64,000 nucleotides of DNA from Streptomyces cirratus. Its GTDB lineage: Bacteria > Actinomycetota > Actinomycetes > Streptomycetales > Streptomycetaceae. Numbering within the stretch: position 1 is the stretch's first letter; the number at the start of each line of letters is the position of its first letter. Shown in pieces: positions 59,961 to 64,000 of the stretch. The position numbers and the translations under genes are program-made. The DNA is taken from NCBI RefSeq assembly GCF_014650775.1, contig NZ_BMVP01000006.1:269407-333406 (forward strand), read 5' to 3'. Below the pieces are notes generated by a model. That model did not search any database, was not told the DNA's origin, and was given only the letters and a program-made list of their open reading frames with translations.

Positions 59961-61232
59961 ATGACCACACCTGGTATCGCGGACCGAGGGCTGCGCCTGA
60001 TCCCCTTCCACGGACTGCGTTATGACCCCGAGCGCGTCGGCAGCCTGGCCGCCGTCACCTCACCGCCCTACGACGTGGTCGTACGTCCCGACGGAGTCGA
60101 CTACCTCGAATCCGCCGATCCGCACAACATCGTCCGCCTGATCCTCCCCCAGGCCGACACCCCCGCCGCCCGCAACGAACAGGCCGCGCGCACCATGCGC
60201 CACTGGCTCGCCGAAGGCGTCCTCAGCGCCGACCCCGAGCCCGCCCTGTACGTCTACGAGCAGCGCAAGCCCGGAGTCCTCCAGCGCGGCGTCATCGGCG
60301 CCCTGGCCCTGACCACCGCCGAGGACGGGATCGTCCTGCCCCACGAGGACGTCATGCCGCACGTGGTCACCGACCGCGCCGGCCTGATGCGCGCCACCTC
60401 GGCCAACCTCGAACCCCTCCTCCTCACCTACCGCGGCGACGACCCCGCCACGGGCGCGGCCGCCGTCATCGAACGGACCGCCCGACGGGAACCGCTGCTC
60501 TCCACCGTCACCGAGGACGGGTTCCGGCACAGCCTGTGGGCCATCACCGACCCCGCCGACCTGGCCGCCGTCACCGCCGACCTCGGCCACCGCCAGGCCC
60601 TCATCGCCGACGGACACCACCGCTGGGCGACGTACCTGCGCCTCCAGCAGGAACACCCCTCGCCCACTCCCTGGGACTTCGGCCTCGTCCTGCTCGTGGA
60701 CACCGTCCGCTACCCGCTCCAGGTCCGCGCCATCCACCGGATGCTGCGCCGGCTGCCGACGTCGCAGGCGCTCGCCTCGCTCGGCGGATCCTTCCGGGTC
60801 CGCCCGGTCGAGGGCCCGCTCCCGCTCGCCCTCGAGGTCCTCGCCGACGCGTCGGAACGCGGCAACGCCTTCCTGCTCACCGGCGACGGCACCTTCCACC
60901 TCGTCACCGATCCGGACCCGGCCCTCGTCGAGCGCACCGTCCGCCACGACCGCCCCGAGGCCTGGCGCCGACTGGACGCGACGGTCCTGCACGCCGCCCT
61001 CCTCGACACCCTGTGGCAGATCCCCGACGAGCCGGAGCACATCTCCTACATCCACGACGCCGCCGCCACCGTGGAGATGGCCGAACGCCACGGCGGCACG
61101 GCGGTGCTGCTGCACCCCGTACGGGAGGACGTGGTCCGGGACCTGGCCCGCCAGGGCGTCACCATGCCCCGCAAGTCGACGTCCTTCGGCCCCAAGCCGG
61201 CGACGGGCCTCGTACTGCGCAGCCTGGACTGA
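59961..61232 (+). CDS. DUF1015 family protein
   Basis: This 423-residue protein has the DUF1015 landmarks: LIPFHGLRYDP, AVTSPPYDVVV, then PHNIVRLILPQ, YVYEQ and LIADGHHRWATYLRLQQE. The His/Asp-rich DGHHR motif suggests a catalytic or metal site. The biochemical role of the family is not settled. ATG at 59961 has no obvious ribosome site. A bidirectional terminator lies after it. Confidence 0.92.
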   Translation: MTTPGIADRGLRLIPFHGLRYDPERVGSLAAVTSPPYDVVVRPDGVDYLESADPHNIVRLILPQADTPAARNEQAARTMRHWLAEGVLSADPEPALYVYEQRKPGVLQRGVIGALALTTAEDGIVLPHEDVMPHVVTDRAGLMRATSANLEPLLLTYRGDDPATGAAAVIERTARREPLLSTVTEDGFRHSLWAITDPADLAAVTADLGHRQALIADGHHRWATYLRLQQEHPSPTPWDFGLVLLVDTVRYPLQVRAIHRMLRRLPTSQALASLGGSFRVRPVEGPLPLALEVLADASERGNAFLLTGDGTFHLVTDPDPALVERTVRHDRPEAWRRLDATVLHAALLDTLWQIPDEPEHISYIHDAAATVEMAERHGGTAVLLHPVREDVVRDLARQGVTMPRKSTSFGPKPATGLVLRSLD

Positions 61233-61258
61233 CCGGCACCGAGCGGCCGCGGACATGC

Positions 61259-61297
61259 GAAAGGGCGGTACCCCCGGGAAGGGGGTACCGCCCTTTC
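61259..61297. terminator. Bidirectional terminator between DUF1015 and the TPR gene
   Basis: GAAAGGGCGGTACCCCC pairs perfectly with its complement across a five-base loop, 26 bases after the DUF1015 stop and 10 bases after the TPR gene stop on the opposite strand. Confidence 0.9.
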
Positions 61298-61307
61298 AGT
61301 TCAGCCG

Positions 61308-63605
61308 TCAGGCCTTGTCGCGGCCCTCGGTCCGGTCCTCGTCGCCGGAGGCCGTGTCGAGGGGTTCGTACTCCTCGTCGTCCTCGTCGTAGTACTCGGC
61401 CTGGTCGGCGGCACGCTCGGCGGCCGCCACCTCGGCGTCGTCCTGGACGTCGTCCTCGTCCTCGTCCTCGTCGAGGTCGAGGTCGTCGGCGGCTTCGAGG
61501 CCCTCGACGTCATCCTCGTCGTCCGGCAGGGAAGCGTCCACGAACTCGACCCCGTCCAGCTCGGCGAGCCGGTCGGAGGCGTCCGTCGCCTGGTCCTTGT
61601 CGGCCTCGGCCGTCTTGGCGAACCACTCGCGGGCCTCGTCCTCACGACCGGCCGCCAGCAGGGCGTCGGCGTAGGCGTACCGCAGACGCGCCGTCCACGG
61701 CTGCACGGAGTTCGACGCCAGCTCCGGGCTCTGCAGGGTCACGATGGCGGCGTCCAGCTCGCCCATGTCCCGTCGGGCACCGGCGGCCACGAGCCGCATC
61801 TCGACCTGACCGGCCTTGTCCAGCTTCTGCACCTCGGGCTCACCGGCCATGGCAAGCGCCCGCTCCGGACGGCCGAGGCCGCGCTCGCAGTCGGCCATGA
61901 CGGGCCACAGCTCGACGGAACCGGTCATGCGCTTGGCGGCGCGGAACTCCGCGAGCGCCTCGCTGTACTTCTGCGTGGCGTACGCGGCGAAGCCGGCGGC
62001 CTCACGGACGGCGGCGACGCGCGAGGCCAGCCGCAGGGCGATACGGGCGTACGCGTACGCCTGCTCGGGGTCCTCGTCGATCAGCCGGGCCACCATGACC
62101 AGGTTGCGCGAGACCTCCTCGGCCAGGCCCTTGGGCAGGCTCAGGAGCTCCTGACGCACGTCGGCGTCGATCTCGTGACCGGTGATGTCCTCGTCGATCG
62201 GAAGCCGCTTGACCGGGTCGCGGTCGCGGTCGGCACGGAAGTCGCGGTCCCCGCCACGGTCATCACGGCCACGGTAGCCACCGCGGTCATCGCGGCCACC
62301 ACGGAACCCACCACGGTCGCCGCCGCGGTCACCGCCGCGGTCGTCGCGACGGGGGTAGCTGGGGCGGTCGCCTCCGCGGTCGTCGCGACGCTGGAAACCA
62401 CCACCGGCGGGGCGGTCACCGCGGTCGTCACGACGCGGGTAGCTCGGACGGTCACCGCCACGGTCGTCGCGACGCGGGTAGCTCGGACGGTCACCGCCGC
62501 GGTCGTCGCGACGCTGGAAACCACCACCGGCGGGACGGTCACCGCGGTCGTCACGACGCGGGTAACTGGGACGGTCACCGCGGTCGTCGCGACGCGGGTA
62601 GCTGGGACGGTCGCCCCGGTCATCGCGACGCGGGTAGCTCGGGCGGTCACCGCCACGGTCATCACGACCGCCGCGGAAGCCACCGCGGTCATCGTCACGG
62701 CGCGGGTAGCTGGGACGGTCGCCCCGGTCATCGCGACGGGGGTAGCTCGGACGGTCACCGCCGCGGTCGTCGCGACGCTGGAAACCACCACCGGCGGGAC
62801 GGTCACCACGGTCGTCACGACGCGGGTAGCTCGGACGGTCGCCCCGGTCATCGCGACGCGGGTAGCTCGGACGGTCACCGCCACGGTCATCACGGCGCGG
62901 GTAGCTGGGACGGTCACCGCCACGGTCATCACGACCGCCGCGGAAGCCACCGCGGTCATCGTCACGGCGCGGGTAGCTGGGACGGTCGCCCCGGTCATCG
63001 CGACGGGGGTAGCTCGGACGGTCACCGCCACGGTCGTCGCGACGCTGGAAACCACCACCGGCGGGACGGTCACCGCGGTCGTCACGACGCTGGAAACCAC
63101 CACCAGTGGGACGGTCACCGCGGTCGTCACGACGGGGGTAGCTGGGACGGTCGCCCCCACGGTCGTCACGACGGAACGAGGGACGGTCCCCACCCCGGTC
63201 ATCGCGGCGCGGGTAGCCACCGCCAGTGGGGCGGTCGCCCCGGTCGTCACGACGGGGGTAGCTCGGACGGTCACCGCCACGGTCGTCGCGACGCTGGAAA
63301 CCACCACCAGTGGGACGGTCGCCCCGGTCGTCACGACGGGGGTAGCTCGGACGGTCGCCACCACGGTCGTCGCGACGCTGGAAACCACCACCAGTGGGAC
63401 GGTCACCGCCGCCGGCGGGACGCCCACCACGGTCGTCACGGCGGAAACCGCCGCCACCACCGGTCGGACGGCCACCGCGGTCGTCGCGACGGAAACCACC
63501 ACGGTCACCGCCACGGTCGTCACGGCCCCCGCGGTAGCCGCCCCTGTCACCGCCGTCGTTGCGACGAGGCTCGCGCTCCGGACGATCGTCGGGAGAGTTG
63601 GACAT
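61308..63605 (-). CDS. TPR protein with a long Arg/Asp/Gly repeat domain
   Basis: This is a 765-residue protein in three parts. Residues about 15-460 are made of roughly 28 tandem units of the RRDDRGGDRPSYP or RRDDRGDRPAGGGFQ kind (13-15 residues), highly charged and without hydrophobic core. A helical TPR-like domain from about residue 465 to 665 includes LPKGLAEEVSRNLVMVARLI and AYAYARIALRLA. The last 100 residues are strongly acidic (DDLDLDEDEDEDD). ATG at 63605 has AGGAG eight bases upstream. It sits directly downstream of the rRNA operon terminator on the same strand. RGG-like repeats suggest RNA interaction; no function is proven. Confidence 0.85.
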   Translation of the reverse strand: MSNSPDDRPEREPRRNDGGDRGGYRGGRDDRGGDRGGFRRDDRGGRPTGGGGGFRRDDRGGRPAGGGDRPTGGGFQRRDDRGGDRPSYPRRDDRGDRPTGGGFQRRDDRGGDRPSYPRRDDRGDRPTGGGYPRRDDRGGDRPSFRRDDRGGDRPSYPRRDDRGDRPTGGGFQRRDDRGDRPAGGGFQRRDDRGGDRPSYPRRDDRGDRPSYPRRDDDRGGFRGGRDDRGGDRPSYPRRDDRGGDRPSYPRRDDRGDRPSYPRRDDRGDRPAGGGFQRRDDRGGDRPSYPRRDDRGDRPSYPRRDDDRGGFRGGRDDRGGDRPSYPRRDDRGDRPSYPRRDDRGDRPSYPRRDDRGDRPAGGGFQRRDDRGGDRPSYPRRDDRGGDRPSYPRRDDRGDRPAGGGFQRRDDRGGDRPSYPRRDDRGGDRGGDRGGFRGGRDDRGGYRGRDDRGGDRDFRADRDRDPVKRLPIDEDITGHEIDADVRQELLSLPKGLAEEVSRNLVMVARLIDEDPEQAYAYARIALRLASRVAAVREAAGFAAYATQKYSEALAEFRAAKRMTGSVELWPVMADCERGLGRPERALAMAGEPEVQKLDKAGQVEMRLVAAGARRDMGELDAAIVTLQSPELASNSVQPWTARLRYAYADALLAAGREDEAREWFAKTAEADKDQATDASDRLAELDGVEFVDASLPDDEDDVEGLEAADDLDLDEDEDEDDVQDDAEVAAAERAADQAEYYDEDDEEYEPLDTASGDEDRTEGRDKA
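62225..63570 (-). repeat. Coding tandem repeat, 39- and 45-bp units
   Basis: The DNA encoding the Arg/Asp/Gly repeats is itself a near-identical tandem array with in-frame unit lengths. A longer block encoding RPAGGGFQ followed by several RPSYP units and DDDRGGFRGG occurs twice, indicating expansion by unequal exchange. Confidence 0.85.
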
Positions 63606-63694
63606 GGGTGTGACTCCTGTCTTCGGGGTACCGCTAGTCATTCTCGCGCAACCAACCCATGGCCGCGCTTCGGCGTAAAGAGGTAGAAAAAACA

Positions 63695-63739
63695 AAAGGA
63701 CCCTTGGTCCAGCGTTGAACGCTGGACCAAGGGTCCTTT
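63695..63739 (-). terminator. rRNA operon terminator
   Basis: A 20-bp stem with AAAGGACCC at its base and a five-base loop is followed on the minus strand by TTTTGTTTTTT, an intrinsic terminator with U-tract just after 5S rRNA. Confidence 0.95.
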
Positions 63740-63748
63740 GAAAGATTG

Positions 63749-63866
63749 TTCGGCGGTGTCCTACTCTCCCACAGGGTCCCCCCTGCAGTACCATCGGCGC
63801 TGAAAGGCTTAGCTTCCGGGTTCGGAATGTAACCGGGCGTTTCCCTAACGCTATGACCACCGAAAC
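63749..63866 (-). rRNA. rrf: 5S ribosomal RNA
   Basis: On the minus strand the sequence starts GTTTCGGTGGTCATAGCG and ends GAGAGTAGGACACCGCCG, with the internal AACCCGGAAGCTAAGCC, as in Streptomyces 5S rRNA of about 118-120 bases. Ends are estimated to within a few bases. Confidence 0.95.
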
Positions 63867-63970
63867 CCTATCGGTTTCGAGCGAACAAGCACACTTTGTA
63901 GTTGTGTTCCAGCTCAAGAAACCAGCAACTGTTCGTTGCTTCAGAACTAACACAGTGGACGCGAGCAACT

Positions 63971-64000
63971 GAGGACAAGCCCTCGGCCTATTAGTACCAG
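63971..64000 (-). rRNA. rrl: 23S ribosomal RNA, 3' end (partial)
   Basis: The minus strand reads GGTACTAATAGGCCGAGGGC followed by TTGTCC, the 3' end of actinobacterial 23S rRNA. The gene continues beyond the window. About 104 bases separate it from 5S rRNA. Confidence 0.9.

Noticed and set aside
62141..63686. Val/Thr/Ala-rich frames of about 470-500 codons in other frames of the RDDRG repeat
   Set aside because: They are shadow frames of a tandem repeat; only the minus-strand frame has a ribosome site and a folded C-terminal domain.

Overview
The window is chromosomal DNA of a Streptomyces or very close relative. G+C is very high with near-saturated third positions, GTG and TTG starts are common, translationally coupled ATGA and GTGA overlaps are frequent, and the right edge carries a 5S/23S rRNA pair of Streptomyces type. 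The gene order sepF-like, gcdH-like, der, cmk, tyrA, rluB, scpB, scpA, parA, ald, Nudix, pyrG, recN, NAD kinase, tlyA is the actinobacterial core backbone; mycobacteria keep a shorter version of it (Rv1694 to Rv1713). Most backbone genes lie on the minus strand.

Layout. 1-4.6 kb: a TIR/NB-ARC/TPR signalling ATPase, a SLATT-like membrane protein and a SLOG-like nucleotide-binding protein. 4.6-18.1 kb: secreted protease, DUF1684, DUF5685 with a cysteine-rich tail, SepF paralogue, acyl-CoA dehydrogenase, 14-helix efflux pump, PIG-V-like mannosyltransferase, PAP2 phosphatase, WYL regulator, Rpf/LysM cell-wall enzyme and two uncharacterised proteins. 18.1-22.3 kb: der, acyltransferase, cmk, tyrA. 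22.4-25.5 kb: small plus-strand genes (DUF952, Rieske, nucleotidyltransferase, DUF2254). 25.5-29.1 kb: a tightly overlapped NAD-salvage operon, pnuC-nadR-nrtR-ADP-ribosylglycohydrolase, preceded by a perfect 10+10 bp palindrome that is probably the NrtR operator. 29.2-34.4 kb: rluB-scpB-scpA, then parA and a small partner. 34.7-40.5 kb: ald, a second STAND/TPR protein, a Nudix hydrolase and pyrG. 41-51.3 kb: a more variable stretch with GH15, an FAD oxidoreductase, a frameshifted Tat-exported amine oxidase, an APC permease, a PucR regulator, two repeat arrays and a glycosyltransferase. 51.4-55.8 kb: recN, NAD kinase, tlyA, a small protein and an SCP2 protein. 55.8-58.8 kb: an iron-siderophore importer (two permeases and an ATPase) under an iron box, with no binding protein. 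58.8-61.2 kb: HAD phosphatase and DUF1015. 61.3-64 kb: a TPR protein with a long Arg/Asp/Gly repeat domain, then the rRNA operon end.

Connections. NAD/ADP-ribose biochemistry recurs: PnuC, NadR, NrtR, ADP-ribosylglycohydrolase, a Nudix ADP-ribose-type hydrolase, NAD kinase and a TIR domain. Cell division and chromosome handling recur as well: SepF, ScpAB, ParA, RecN. The most distinctive non-coding structure is a 727-bp array of about 16 copies of a GC-rich repeat at 49.3-50.1 kb. Its unit also occurs at 15.6 kb, where it supplies the stop codon and last residues of the Rpf/LysM protein.
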